A DNA stretch of 64,000 nt from Megamerina dolium (lineage: Eukaryota; Arthropoda; Insecta; Diptera; Megamerinidae). The notes beneath the pieces were generated by a model that was given only the letters and a program-made list of their open reading frames with translations, was not told the DNA's origin and ran no database searches. The stretch spans positions 68,227,418 to 68,291,417 of the forward strand of contig OY978526.1 of the NCBI GenBank assembly GCA_963854835.1, written 5' to 3'. Below, in pieces: positions 36,360 to 48,509 of the stretch; the stretch's first letter is position 1; each line of letters starts with the position of its first letter. The position numbers and the translations under genes are program-made.

Positions 36360-37677
36360 TAACCTCGGTGCGGTCAATTTCTTCCAAGAGCTCCCTATAT
36401 GTCTGTATACTCTTACTGATACAAGCTATAGGCAAGTTTTGACAAATTTATGTTTTTTTGAATATTTTATTACGACAAGAGTTCATGTATTAATTATGGC
36501 CTTGAAGGTTTATCAATTTTTATTACCAAATTGTCTAAGAATATATTTGTTAATTTTTGATTAATTTATTTTATTTTATTATACGTACACTGCTTAATTG
36601 TCCATGGCATTAAATAAGCATAAAAAGTGTTATAAAGAAAATAAACGAAAATATTAATCGTTTATAGAGGAAGGTAATAATAATAAAATTACAATAATAA
36701 AATAATAAACCATAAAAAATAATGCTATAGTTCTATTTTTATATTCGTATTGTGCAAAAAAATTAACGGTAATTTTTTCTATATATACTAATTTTTTATG
36801 ATTTTACCCGATACATGCATATGTATGAACCTATCGATGTACGAGTATAAGACTATAACAAATGACTAGATTTGACAGCCATACCCATAAAACATATAGA
36901 GAAAAATAACAACAAAAATGTATGTAGGTACCTACTAATAAACAGCAAGAAATAATAATAAAATAAAATAAGAAAAAAATTATATATAGATTTGAGGGTG
37001 TGAATTCCAGCAATCATACACACACACAATTTTAATATGTGTGAACTAAGCAAAATAAAAAACAAAATATTGCAAAAAAAAAAAAAATAAAGTAAAACAA
37101 CATATAACAAATTATGGTAATATGCAACAACAATAACAACGTCAGAGCGGAACTTTATTACCATAAATAATTGTCACACCGCGCAACAACAACAACAACA
37201 GCAAGTTCAATATTGTGTAATATTATGAAAATGAACATATGTAACAGCAATATTTGCAGCATGTACTGTAAGTAAATACAACTACAACATAATACAACAA
37301 ATGCATAATTCTTTTTACACATTTTTGTTGTTGCTGTTGTTGGTATTGTTGTTTTGCATTTTCATAGTGTATTAATTTCAGTTTTATGGCGCTCCATACA
37401 GCATTAACAACAACAACAACAACATCGATATTCGCATAGACAATCAAGAACTTCAAAAGATATTTAGCCGCGCCAATTGCAACCGACACAAATTGAAAAA
37501 AATATACAAAACCAAAACCAATAGAATTAGAGAGAAAAAAAAGTGTTATATCAAAAAAAAAAATTTATAATAAAAAAAAGAAAATAATGAAAATAAGAAA
37601 ATGACACTCCTTTATATGTAACGAATTCAATGTGCAAATTATTAAGTTTCTAGCTATATTAGAGTTTTTCAAATAAT
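36360..37677. other. AT-rich spacer with CAA/TTG runs
   Basis: Contains (CAA)n at 37184-37200 and 37408-37424 and (TTG)n around 37325-37355. The open frames here are translations of these triplet runs and are not called genes. Confidence 0.5.
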
Positions 37678-37688
37678 ACGTGAATTTT

Positions 37689-37901
37689 GAAGAAGGTGTT
37701 ATATTCGGAACCCGCTGGTGGACGACGCAGAAGAGGAAGACCAAACCTCCGGTGGAAAGACCAAGTACTGGAGAACCTGACGGCGCTTGGAATTTCTAAC
37801 TGGCGCCAGCTAGCGAAGAACAGAGATGGCTGGCGAAGCATGTTATTTTCGGCCTAAATCGATATTCGGTTGTTAATGGCACATAAGTAAGTAAGTAAGT
37901 A
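37689..37901 (+). mobile_element. extreme 3' fragment of an RTE-like LINE
   Basis: Only 213 bp of the 3' end: the plus-strand frame reads GRRRRGRPNLRWKDQVLENL then LGISNWRQLAKNRDGWRSML, the C-terminal motif of RTE-like ORF2 proteins, then a short 3' UTR and an (AAGT)n tail. ACGTGAATTTT at 37678-37688 and 37902-37912 is a perfect 11-bp target duplication. Confidence 0.85.
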
Positions 37902-38049
37902 ACGTGAATTTTTAAGAATTCAATGATTTTAACCTTTTTTTAAAACCCCTTGAAAAAGAAAAAGTATTTGCAAAACAAAAAAATTATACCGGAATATTTT
38001 TTTCTTCTTGAGGGATATTAATTCATTTTGCCCGGAAAAAGATTTTTAA

Positions 38050-38312
38050 CAAAATCTATCTTATTTAAGAATCCGATTAAGTAAAATTTGGATTAATCAC
38101 TAGTTCGATTAATCCAATTTTTTATAAAGCAGTTAAACCATTAATCTAAAGTTTGATTAATCAAATAATTTATTAATTTAAATTCTTATTAATCATTTTT
38201 TTAACCAAACTAAAATTATCATATTGTTTGTTTGAACGTTTAATCGAAATTCTCGTTAAGCAATTATTGGATTAATCAAAATTCTTACTAATTAAATATT
38301 CGATTAATCAAT
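38050..38312. repeat. GATTAATC repeat cluster, third copy
   Basis: GATTAATC or ATTAATCA variants at least eight times in about 260 bp, like the clusters at 5.0 and 7.7 kb. Confidence 0.55.
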
Positions 38313-38460
38313 CGTAGAGTCTTAGAATTTTTTAGTTCTGCTCTTCATCTTTAGCAACACTTAATGAAGTCTACTGCCGATTACGATTATATTCTCAGAA
38401 CATTTTAATCTCTTACGTATAAATTTTATGAAATAAAAAAAATAAAATTAGTGCACTTAT

Positions 38461-38785
38461 AGGCTCCCAAGGGCCCTTTGGCCGAACTTTTCTCCCAATA
38501 TTGTTAGGTTAAGTTAGGTTATGGGGCTGCCCTCTCTCTGAGAGGACACACTTAGGCCAGAAAGCATTATAAGGGACATAGCCGATTCCGAACGGCAAAA
38601 CCCTTGTGACATCATTTTAACTTAGTTTTGTCACAGAGCTCTTTTAAGAAGTATTTTTGAAAAATTTCCAATTCTTGCCGGCAGGTGGGTACCGTTCGAA
38701 AGACAAATTTTTTCGATATAAAAGTTCTACTTCAGTCGGGGAGCACCCACGACCCATAGATCAGAAGACCACTGAGCTACGGCAG
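38461..38785 (-). mobile_element. SINE copy F with two 3' modules
   Basis: Minus strand. The head is recognisable by the complement of the A-box region (ACTGAGCTACGG at 38771-38782) and an altered B box. The body is followed by a GGACACACTTAGGCC module with TTAGGTTAAGTTAGGTTATG (about 38503-38570), and beyond it the GGGCCCTTTGGCCGA block of the other tail type. It carries both tail modules. Confidence 0.8.
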
Positions 38786-38789
38786 ATAT

Positions 38790-39025
38790 AAGGTATATGC
38801 GTGAATCTATGTTTTCGAAATTGTTCAGTCAAAAATATAAAGCTATTTGGCTAAATCTTGGTATGCTAAGTTACTCTTCCCACATTGGTATATCAAAAAT
38901 TGGAGGTAATCGGATAAATATTACACCACCTCCCATAGAAAAATATGTTGTGAGAAATACATATATTTTCAAAATATTCGCGCGCAAATATGAAGCTATC
39001 AAACTAAAAATTGGCACATAACGTT
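38790..39025 (-). repeat. tandem-monomer repeat patch
   Basis: Contains ATCGGATAAATATTACACCACCTCCCATAG, the inverted form of the TATGGGAGGTAGGCAT monomer family, and a second partial unit about 110 bp away. Shown here only by short blocks. Confidence 0.45.
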
Positions 39026-39029
39026 TATT

Positions 39030-40545
39030 TAACCACAGAATCCTCTGGTACAAAATATGTGCTCCATCGTACTTTTTTTTTTTAAAGAATTTATGTTTTT
39101 CTGTGGATGGATATCTTATCGAATCTAAGCTTTACAATTTTTTACGGTAATTTAATAAAACTTCATACGCGTTGAAAAAGTCAAATTCGGAAAATCTTAA
39201 ATACTATTTGGACATGTCCAATATATACATGTATGGATACATTTGCATATGCGTGTTATAAAAAAATAATGAAGACATTAAATATTGTGAGCGAAATGTG
39301 ATTTTAGAAACACTTAACAACTACCATAACAACAATAATAAATTTCATGCTTTGTGTTTAGATTAGAGTGGCGTAAAAAATTCAATTGTTTTCATTTGTA
39401 ATTTCTCGGTACAAAAAATTTCATTATGATCTGCAAAATTATCATGTACAATTAGATTCAATTTGGAGCGCGTTTATTGGGTCCAACCTAATTTTCAAAA
39501 TATGCAAAATTACACCAATTGGGGTGAAATGAAGTAGGTTAGTGCAGGCAGTTTATTCGGCTGGTGAATCTGAATTTGGAAATTTTTTTCAGTGATTTCT
39601 TAACTTTAAACAACATTAAAATTTAATAAATTTCAATATTTTACATTAAGTATATTAAATTTCTTTCAAGCTGGACCTAAGAACATAAAATATAAATTTA
39701 CAAGAAATCGAACTTTTTCCAATCCGCAATTAGAAATCAATTACCCATACAATTTGAAGACATTCGAGCATAAATGTGTATAATTATTTTCAAAGCCATA
39801 CGAATGCTGCTGGCTCATATTTACATATTTGCAACAATTTTATACTAACGTTAAACGTTTAGTTCCGCTACATTAACCGTATTAAAGGCATTTCAAAGAT
39901 GTTTAGAGTGTACACACAATACAGAATACCGCAGTTGCATACGGATATGTAATGCTTAGAAGAGATTTAAAGACTTTAAAGGAGTGTTGCTTAATCAATG
40001 ACTAGAATAAGCTAACCAAGTTGAAACAAGCGAACAACACTGCATACTTGTTCAATTTTTTATTAATAGTTACATATTTTATGCATGTTGCATGCTTGCA
40101 TGTTACACATAAATTGTTTCCTCGTCTTATCTGAAATGCATACAAAAAAAAAAAAAGTTGTAGTTACGCGAGTGCTTGGCTTTAATATATACCATAAATT
40201 TAAACAATGTGAAAATCAATTTTACATTCAATAATCTTATCAATACACATTAGTTTCAAAAAAGTCATTTTAAAGGAGATCAGGGAGTAACACAAGCACA
40301 CGAAAATAAATATCAATCGGGAGTTAGTTCTAGCCCTGCACATCGCATTTCATTAAAATGGTCTTGATTCGACCTTAGACAGGTAAAATGTATAGCAAAC
40401 TTCCATTAAATTTTACAACTAACCATTTTGCTAAACATATCTACCACTTTTTTCAGCCTCATAAAGGGGCTCTCCTACAAAATGAACTTAAATACACCTA
40501 AGACCCAAAAAATGGCCCTATAATCGCTAATTAATTAACCCTAGA
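39030..40545. other. AT-rich spacer
   Basis: No supported gene or element. Short old-repeat phrases (GGGGCTCTCCTACAAAATGA at about 40467) recur near 33101 as GGGGGCTCTTCTACAAAACT. Confidence 0.5.
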
Positions 40546-40548
40546 GCC

Positions 40549-40600
40549 TAAGTGTGTCCTCTCAGAGAGAGGGCAGCCACAATAACTTACTCCTAGAGCA
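40549..40600 (+). repeat. SINE tail-B fragment
   Basis: CCTAAGTGTGTCCTCTCAGA with AGAGGGCAGCCACAATAACTT: the second 3' module seen in SINE copies F, I and J, here on its own. Confidence 0.65.
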
Positions 40601-41038
40601 GGGAAATATACGAGTATGTTTGCCCTTTCAGGGGTTCCCGTACAAAAAGTAAAATTGAAAAAATTTTAATTTTGTAAGCAGTTTTTTAAGATATAGAGAT
40701 AGGAGATTAATTCATTTGTGGAAAATGTTAGACCAGTTCAATTTATGGGGTTCGCTAATGTATTTTACTGCTATGGGGGCGATTCCTATTTTCAGGTGTC
40801 TTTAAGCCGTTTTTATAGAAAAGCCTCTCTAAGAAGTACGTATTTTCAGAAAATACGTACGAGAAATTTAATGGCGGTGGGTCATACATATATTTTACCC
40901 TCTAACAACTTTCTGAAAACTGTAGGAGGGTATCAACTCTAAGTGGTAATGATAGGGATTAAGTATGTTAACAATGTTATGTTATTTACCCCTATAAAGA
41001 CGATTCTGGGTATTTTAATGAGTATTTCATTTTTCAAT

Positions 41039-41341
41039 GGGTACCGTAGTTCAGATGTTGGTATGTTGGCCTTCTTTTTGGCACCAACCTGTTGCCAAGC
41101 AATTCGGAATTCTTCCGGCAGTAACAAGTTGTCATGGAAAATCTTCTAAAAGAACTGTATGACAAAGCTAAGAAAAAATGATGTCGCACGAATTCTGCAG
41201 TTCGGAATCGGGTAAAATAAGCAGGTCCCTTCTAATACTGTCAAACATTTAACACGCACAATAGTACTGAAAGGAATGCTCGGCCAAAGAGCCCTTCGGC
41301 GATAATAAGTGCCACATATTTATTTTTTTATTTTATTTTAA
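41039..41341 (+). mobile_element. SINE copy G
   Basis: Head GGTACCGTAGTTCAG (A box with one change), deletion through the B-box region, full body, and tail AGCCCTTCGGCGATAATAAG then GTGCCACATATTTATTTTTT (tail type A). Confidence 0.85.
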
Positions 41342-41544
41342 ATTTCATCATTTTAATGAGGTTATGGATAAAATGCGACTGGGTCGAATTTCGAATTCTG
41401 CGACATCTGTTGGACAATGTCTAATTTAATTAAGATTTACCTAGGCATATGCTATTTGCATCAGTTGTTGAGTGCGATCTGGAGAACTGAAAATTTGTTT
41501 CAAAGTTGGAAGTAGTCAGTTTATTAATAGGCCGCCCTCAACAA

Positions 41545-41748
41545 AAGAACCCTTGTAATACCTTTGTCAGAGAGCTCAATTCGAGGCCTTACAATTATTG
41601 CTGTCGGAAGTATTGCCAATTACTTCTCGACAGTTTTCCACTATTTGAAAGAAAACATCTTCTTCGATATTAAAATTGCCTCAGGCGGAAGTCAAACACA
41701 CTACCTGGGACTCAGATGATTAACACACTCACCAATGAGCTGCGGCTT
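41545..41748 (-). mobile_element. SINE fragment H
   Basis: Minus-strand diverged copy: complements of the body (GTCGGAAGTATTGCCAATTA; TTGAAAGAAAACATCTTC) and of the tRNA head (CACCAATGAGCTGCGGC, the A-box end). The 3' part is missing. Confidence 0.7.
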
Positions 41749-41749
41749 T

Positions 41750-43265
41750 CATACGGACGGAATCCAACTTAATTACCCAAAAATCGTACTTAGTTTCGTC
41801 TCAAATTAGACTGAGATTTTATTCACCTTTAAATTTTTGGATCATACATTTTCTCTAAGTGTTTTAAAAACTCTTTCGAAAGGTTTTTCAAAGCAAGTTA
41901 CAGTTATCGAAAGAATTAAAGAAATGTCATTTGTCTGTTGATAACTGGGCAATTATTGGATAGCAATAATATTGTATTTAAGATATAAATCTAACTCTTT
42001 TTTTCTAAAAAGCGGTACTCTTTTATTTGAATACAAATATATAGATGATCTAATGATAATTACATGTAAATACTCAAACTGACAACTTCAAAATGAGACA
42101 TTTATTGCATGTATTAGTCGGTACTTAATTGTTCAATTATCTGAAATGGGAGAACAACCACAACAATAAAAAAAAGAAGTAATTTTCAAAATAACAGTAA
42201 CAATAGAAAAATCGTGCTCTTTCTCGCTAATAATAATAATAACAACAACAACAACAACCAACAACACATCAAATCAAATCAGTATTGAAAAGATCAAAAT
42301 CAGAAATGACAATCAAATATCGTTAAACAGTTTTAACACACCCAATGACAAAAAGTGCTTGAACTTTAAAATACCGCAATGCACAATAGAAGAAGACAAA
42401 CAGGAAGAAAAAACATAACAACACAAAAATCATAGACCAGATGATCAACTAAACAACGCTGAATTACTATAGAAAAAATATTTTCACAAAAAATCGTGAG
42501 CAATTTTCAATCAAGTCATTTTATCAAATAATCAGAGCAGCCGAAAATCATTGGGTAAACGAACACACACCAATACATATATGGCATGTACACTCACAGT
42601 CAGTTAGTACTTCTGTCAATTGACATTCGTACTAAAGGCAATTCAGTATTCAAGTATTTCTATTCTGTGTAAGTACCCTGTAGTCGAAGGAGAGTCTTCG
42701 TGTTTCTTCGAGTTGCTACAGTAAAATGAAAAGCTGATTTGGGAAATATGTAGAGAAGGAGCCCAGTTAAATGCTGAATGGCAAAATCGAATATGAAGTC
42801 ATGTATTTGTTGATTTTCAAGTGTTTTCAAATTTATTTTGGTAGGAAGCCCCTCCGTGAGGTTAATATAGGATTAATGCGAATCGGTCATAGGTTCACTT
42901 CCCTAGAAACAATGTGAGAGTGGTGAGAGCGGATTTTGTGAAAACGTAAATTTTGCGTAAATTTTGGCAAAGAGCTCCGCTATAGAGGATAAGTATATTC
43001 AAAGAAAATGTTGTAGAGGAAAGATTAATAGGGATCGACCATACATTTTTTCCTTCTAGCTGAAACCAATGGGAAGTTGTGGGATTATTAATCAGTTTTT
43101 TAATGTTTACTGTTTATACTTTTTGTGTTTTTTATATTATCGCTGCCCCGCCACACCTTTAATGCCAGGGAAGGCAAGAAAAAAATCATTCGTCCAACTG
43201 TAGGAAAATTCAGCCTCCACCATAAAAACCCTGTGTGAAGGTGTTTGATATAAGCGGTAAAGCGA
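41750..43265. other. AT-rich spacer, CAA-rich near 42240
   Basis: (AAC)n at 42238-42262. At 42602-42668 an initiator-like TCAGTTAG with a GTAAGT donor (CTGT|GTAAGT) and an upstream TATATGG at 42578-42584 could be a noncoding exon, though the spacing is not canonical. A diverged repeat patch lies at 42840-43090. Confidence 0.4.
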
Positions 43266-43269
43266 GAGG

Positions 43270-44150
43270 AGAAGTGCGAAGGTACGTGTTTTCAGGAGCA
43301 TGAAGAGCTAGAAAGGCATGAATGTAAAGAGATAGAGATGAGTAGATACATGAATATTGAATGCTTGGAGCAATTCCGCCAGTTGTAGCGATTTACCGAA
43401 CTTCCCAATTACGGATGATGGTATAGAGGTTCTACCACCCAACCATGACGAGCTCAGAGAAGTTATTTCAACCCTGAAAAACAACAAGGCTGCAAGTGCT
43501 GAGGGCCTGCTTGTCGAGTTGTTTAATACCGGATGTGACGAGCTAATCACCAGAATGCAGCAGCTCATTAGCAGAATATGGTCGAATGCCTTCTATTCCG
43601 TATATAAGAAAGGGGCCAACTACCGTGGAATCGGTTGGTGGTGTATGCCAATAATATTGACATAATCGGTATGAACTCGAGAGAATGGCATGAGAAGTCG
43701 AACCCTCTCTAGAGAAGCGAAAAACATATTCCACAGGTACCTCATCATGTCTGTCTTTATATTTGGGGCAAAAGTTTGAACAATTTCCATCTCAGATGAG
43801 AGAATACTCGGAGTTTTCGAGAGAGAGGTGTTGCTCTAAGGTCCAAGATTTTGGACCTGTTTGCGTTGGTGGCTGAGCTGTATGACCTTTATGCCGGCAC
43901 CGACATAAGAAAGTAAGTAAATTAAAATACAGCAGCTGGTCATGTCGAATGGAGAAACATGCTCCACCTGAGAAGGTGTTATATTCTGAATCCGCTGGTG
44001 GACGAAGTAGATGAAGCACACCTAACCTTCGATGGAAAGACCACTTACTGGAGCCGCCAGCTAGCGAAGAAAAGAAATTTCTGGCGAAGCGTGCTAAATT
44101 CGACATAAATCGATTTTCGATTGTAATGCCACATAAATAAGAAAGTAAAC
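43270..44150 (+). pseudogene. RTE-like LINE copy with large deletions
   Basis: The plus-strand frame first reads PPNHDELREVISTLKNNKAA then AEGLLVELFNTGCDELITRM, the start of the LINE reverse transcriptase domain. It jumps from IWSNAF to VYKKGANYRGI, so most of the polymerase is deleted. It then resumes with SDERILGVFE-like sequence at 43795, a VEWRNMLHLRRC-type region and the C-terminal DHLLEPPASEEKKFLAKRA-frame equivalent of the motif seen at 37.7 kb. It ends in GCCACATAAATAAGAAAG. Many frame changes. Confidence 0.75.
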
Positions 44151-45790
44151 TTTTTCAAATTGTCAGTTTCTTGCTCGAAATATGTTGTAAATTGCAAAAT
44201 AACCTTCGAAAAATGAAACAAACAAAAGTACGATTTTTGAATTTAGGATCCAAGTAAATATTAAAATATTGTAACATCAAAGGGTGTTTTATTTTGGTCG
44301 TCTAGTATGAAGGGATATTTAAAGGTGCAACTTCGTCCCTTTAAAACCAGTAAGTATGATGAAAGTATGTAAGCATTCGTAGAATTTAAGGCTAATAATA
44401 TTAAAAATGGTTATATTGAATCGTTTGAAATAGTAATGGAGGACATAACGAGCCACAGACTACATGGTAACTAGCGAAAGTGACCAGTTACGTGACCAGT
44501 TCCAATGTACAATGTAGTTTCCTCTATTCCCACGATATATTTTACTATGTATGTGTGAGTGTATTGGTATACTCGTATTTTTTGTAACATATTTTCAAAA
44601 GATAAAAATCATAAATGCATTGAAATGTCATGCACTGTAAGAATGATATGAAAAACAAGCAATTGAATTGAAATTATATTATAGGTACTATAGTACTAGT
44701 AGATATCGTTTTAGTGGTGTTTAGTTTTTGGAAGGCTACTGTTTGACGCAAGTGACATATATGTATATACTTACATAGTGAGGTGTACGTACCTGTCGTT
44801 CTGTTATTGAAGTAGTGGTGATAGTGTAGGTAGCACGTTCGTTCGTTTGACAAAGGCGGTGGTAATTTGCTATGGAGATCTGGACATTTTCTTGAAATAT
44901 AGAGGAGTGCCAGCATTTAATATAATGGCTATGTCTATTTTTTTATATTTTATTTTAATGCGATTTTGAGATACTTTAGGTTCATTTTGAGTGACGAATC
45001 ACTAGGGGATAAATATACTCGCCTAGTATGTTCGGAAAACACGTTGGGTAGGTAAAACTAGGCGATTCTTGAGCGACTGTAGCGTTATTTGTCAATTCGC
45101 AGCTGTTTTTAGGTTCATTTGGTAAGGAAGCTCCCGTATGGACTTCCGGCGGAAATGCTGGGACTAAAAAGTGAATTTTTTTTCTCTCCCATATCTTTGA
45201 ACTTTGACCATTGGGATGACGAATGTATAAAAAATGTCATAGTTTAGATTTATCGCAATTCTGGATCCACTAGTTCGTAAGTCTGAGTACTTTCAGTCAG
45301 TTCAGTTCAGAGATGAATTCCAATCCATGCATTTCATTTATAGATACAATGCCATAATATCAGTGCTTAATTGTATGATATCCAAATACGAAATTATTGT
45401 GCTTTTTTTGTATTCGAGGCTAAGTATGCAAATGAGGAATTAGCGAGCACCCAATACAAATACAAAAACAAAATTATATTTCTACTTATGTACGACCTAA
45501 TGAAATATTGTACATCAGACAGTGGCGAATGAAGCAATCGATCTGTGATTTTTTTTTTCATGGATAGTAATATTTATTTGAAAAATTGCGGAAATTTATT
45601 TGAAAAATTAGATCCATGAATTTTTATACAAATCTGCTTGGTATAACAGCAGTTTATTTATAGAGCTCAGACTCAGAGTAAAAAAATATTGGATAGCTGC
45701 TTTTGTTTGCAACATCCCCATGAGGAGGTGGCTGGAATAACATCTGTTTGTTTATGAATTTCACCAGTAAAGGGATTAGTTAATAAATAG
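44151..45790. other. AT-rich spacer
   Basis: No supported feature. A minus-strand open frame at 44674-44916 is rich in Tyr, His and Thr from triplet-like sequence and has no recognisable domain. Confidence 0.5.
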
Positions 45791-45794
45791 GTTC

Positions 45795-46110
45795 AATTGG
45801 ATAAAAATCACGCATACCTCCCATATAAATTTTTGCTTCCGTGTGTATATTTTTACAATTTGTGCGAGTAATTATAAAGATATCAATCTGAAACTTCGTA
45901 CATACGATTATATTTGCTAATAAATTGCCCACTTCGAAAATAGTTGGAATTGGATAAAAGACAAGCATATCTCCCATACAAAATTATGCTTCCGTCATAC
46001 TCTGTTTATGAAAATGTAAAATTAAAGTTAGCCGAAACTCGATAGATACGATAACATTTACTAATGGATGAACGAATTCGAAAATGAAGGGAATATGATC
46101 AAAACTACGC
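45795..46110 (-). repeat. tandem-monomer array (~150-bp units) split by a MITE
   Basis: Two clear inverted monomers, GGATAAAAATCACGCATACC at about 45800 and GGATAAAAGACAAGCATATC at about 45952, each followed by CTCCCATA and TTTGCTTCC or TATGCTTCC. A third unit starts at about 46098 (GATCAAAACTACGCTTA) and is interrupted by the MITE. Spacing is about 150 bp. Confidence 0.7.
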
Positions 46111-46113
46111 TTA

Positions 46114-46641
46114 TAGCCTAGACAGACGGCAGCCTAATTCCGGATTACCGAGTTAATTCGAATTAACTCGGGCATTAACTGCAGCTAATCCGCATAAACT
46201 CTATGAGTTAATTCTCAAAATAAAAGAGGATTAGGGCAATTTGAGATGGCAACACTGCTGAAAATTGTCTATTGTGAATTTTTCTCCATCCATTTTACAA
46301 AATATTAGGTGTGTTCGCTAACAAAAAACTTTCAACAATTGTTAACAGTTTTCAACATGAAAAGTGTTGGCGAACAAATAAATCCAGCTGTCAGTTACGA
46401 ACGGTGAATGTCAATTTACAAGTTGCAGATAGTTTTCAGTTCACGTACTTCTTGTAGATTTTCTCATATTGAGAGTGATAGATGACAGAAATTGATAGTG
46501 ATAGTAATGTAAGTGGACAGACCTAATAAAACAGCAATCAGCCGTTTAGTTAATCCGCAATACTGCCGTCTGTCAGGTTATTATTTTATTCGGATTAAGT
46601 GCGCCGGTAATCCGGAATTAGGCTGCCGTCTGTCTAGGCTA
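46114..46641 (-). mobile_element. PIF/Harbinger-like MITE, copy 1 (528 bp)
   Basis: Inverted ends TAGCCTAGACAGACGGCAGC and its exact complement, extending inward through CTAATTCCGGATTACCG. Direct duplication TTA at 46111-46113 and 46642-46644. A 3-bp TWA duplication is the hallmark of PIF/Harbinger elements; the superfamily assignment is inferred from it. No transposase is encoded. It lies inside the tandem-monomer array, and in reverse orientation to copies 2 and 3. It keeps an uninterrupted CTGTCATCTATCACTCTC (complement), the empty site for the mariner in copy 3. Confidence 0.9.
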
Positions 46642-46644
46642 TTA

Positions 46645-48509
46645 CATCTCAAAGAAGAGTATAGCTGTCATGGTGTAAGATATCTAAGATTTGGTATTAC
46701 TGAAGTTAGACTCTTAAGATTTTTTTGATACTTCTTGTCAAGTTTTTTTTTCGCCCTTCCAATCTAATCGCCCTATTATATTATATATGCTAAAATATAC
46801 GATGTACGTATATATGTATTTTGTATTAAATCGCAATATTTTCATTTATACATTCAACGTGTTTGCACATTTACTCTATCGTGAATATCGTGAGTCATGT
46901 GACAATGATACGTCGTTCTCTGTCGCGACTTAATCATTTCATGTGATGAACGTATATATGAATTGCATTAATTCTCATAAGCAGCAACGTCAATCTAGCT
47001 AGCTTGCTTGCATCCGTATCGGCATCTGTGTGGATATAGTATAAATATAAAAGTGCTCCCTCCCGTTTCTATTTGTGATTTCATACTTCAACTTGAACTT
47101 GATGCTGTGTTGCTGATGTCGACGATGGTCAATGTTAAACATGAACAATACTAGTTGTCGTCATCGATGTCATGCTATCATATATATGTACATACATTCT
47201 ATTATTTTTCTTGTCTATACTATCTGTATATTCACATGCATATATGTACATATGTATATATTTTTTATATTGTCACATGTATGTAGATACCAATATACGA
47301 ACGACACAAACAGTGATAGCCATCACATTGCCGATACAGTCATTCTAGTGCCGATAATCATGTTGCAATTTAATTGTGAGCGCGCGTACGTACATAGCTT
47401 AACAAAAATATCAACAATAATAATAAAATTAGTTGCAATTGCATTACCCTCACTGTCTCAACAATAATGTCTAACTAACTGATTGCATCAGCTGAACTTC
47501 TAGTAATAAGCAGTAAATAAGATACACATACATTCTAACTTTTTTCATTGTCCATATAAAATATACTTACACACACACACCCAGCCAGACGAGTACCTAC
47601 ACGCATGTAACACTACACAAATGTATGTAATATTAATTGAAATTATCATAATTTTTCATAATTTTTCATTGTTTCTAATTGAATTTGATTGCCGTAGTAT
47701 AATTTAAGTGTGATAGAATGGTAGACCGTAAAGACATAAAAAAAACGTTAACCGTTGTTAACATATGTACGAGTAATTGTACATACGTATTAAGTTCGCC
47801 TGTTGTGGATTTATCGCACAAACACGTGAACACACTTTTACAATTGTAAAATAGTACATTACAACTGTAAACGCAATAAAAATGAGAAATTATGACATTA
47901 CTTTAAGGCTAATATACGTTCATATATGTATGTATATGATGGTATATCATTGTATGCAATATTTGGTAAAAGCATAGCTATTGTAAATACTATATACGAG
48001 TGTGAAAATTACACGAATGTGATATGTTTTTCCTTACAAAGGAATTACGATTTAAAACGTCGCCTTACAACCGGTCTGTGTCGAACAATATATACCATGT
48101 ATGTGTCGATATGAAAAGAAAGGGAGCTTACCATGCCCATTTTGAGTTTATATATGCAAAGTACTGAGCATATTATGTCCTTTTTTTAGGAAACGTTCAT
48201 CTTAGCTAGCTCACCCTCACTTTTAAGAGGTATATAGCGATGTCATTGAGGCCATCATAGAAGGGACTTTGTTTGGGAGACACATTAAATAGTGGACTCG
48301 GCTGGCTGATTTATGTCACCTTTTTATTAGCCCGTATCATGTTAATTTATATATGAAATATTGATATGATATGATAGACCAGGATTCGTCATGTTATGGC
48401 AGTTAAACGTTGTTCTTTTTTAACTCTGTAATATTGTATGAGAGCTACATTCATCTGATCTGACTGATTTGGCGATGCTGATAAAAATATATTCACATAT
48501 TACATCTGT
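46645..48509. other. AT-rich spacer
   Basis: TATATGTACATA-type runs at 47185-47285 and (CA)n at 47571-47580. A TATAAATATAAAA at 47040-47052 could be a TATA element, but no transcript is apparent. The last part (48230-48500) carries a TTGTATGAGAGCTACATTCA repeat phrase also found near 30.9 kb. Confidence 0.45.

Noticed and set aside
37223..37489. Minus-strand open frame with VVVVVV and QQQQQQ
   Set aside because: Both runs come from (AAC)n and (TTG)n triplets read on this strand; no conserved sequence around them.
37659..37841. Minus-strand open frame MLRQPSLFFASW, repeated at 59996-60337
   Set aside because: It is the antisense of the RTE-like LINE C-terminus; the plus strand carries the meaningful GRPNLRW and NWRQLAKNRDGW motifs.
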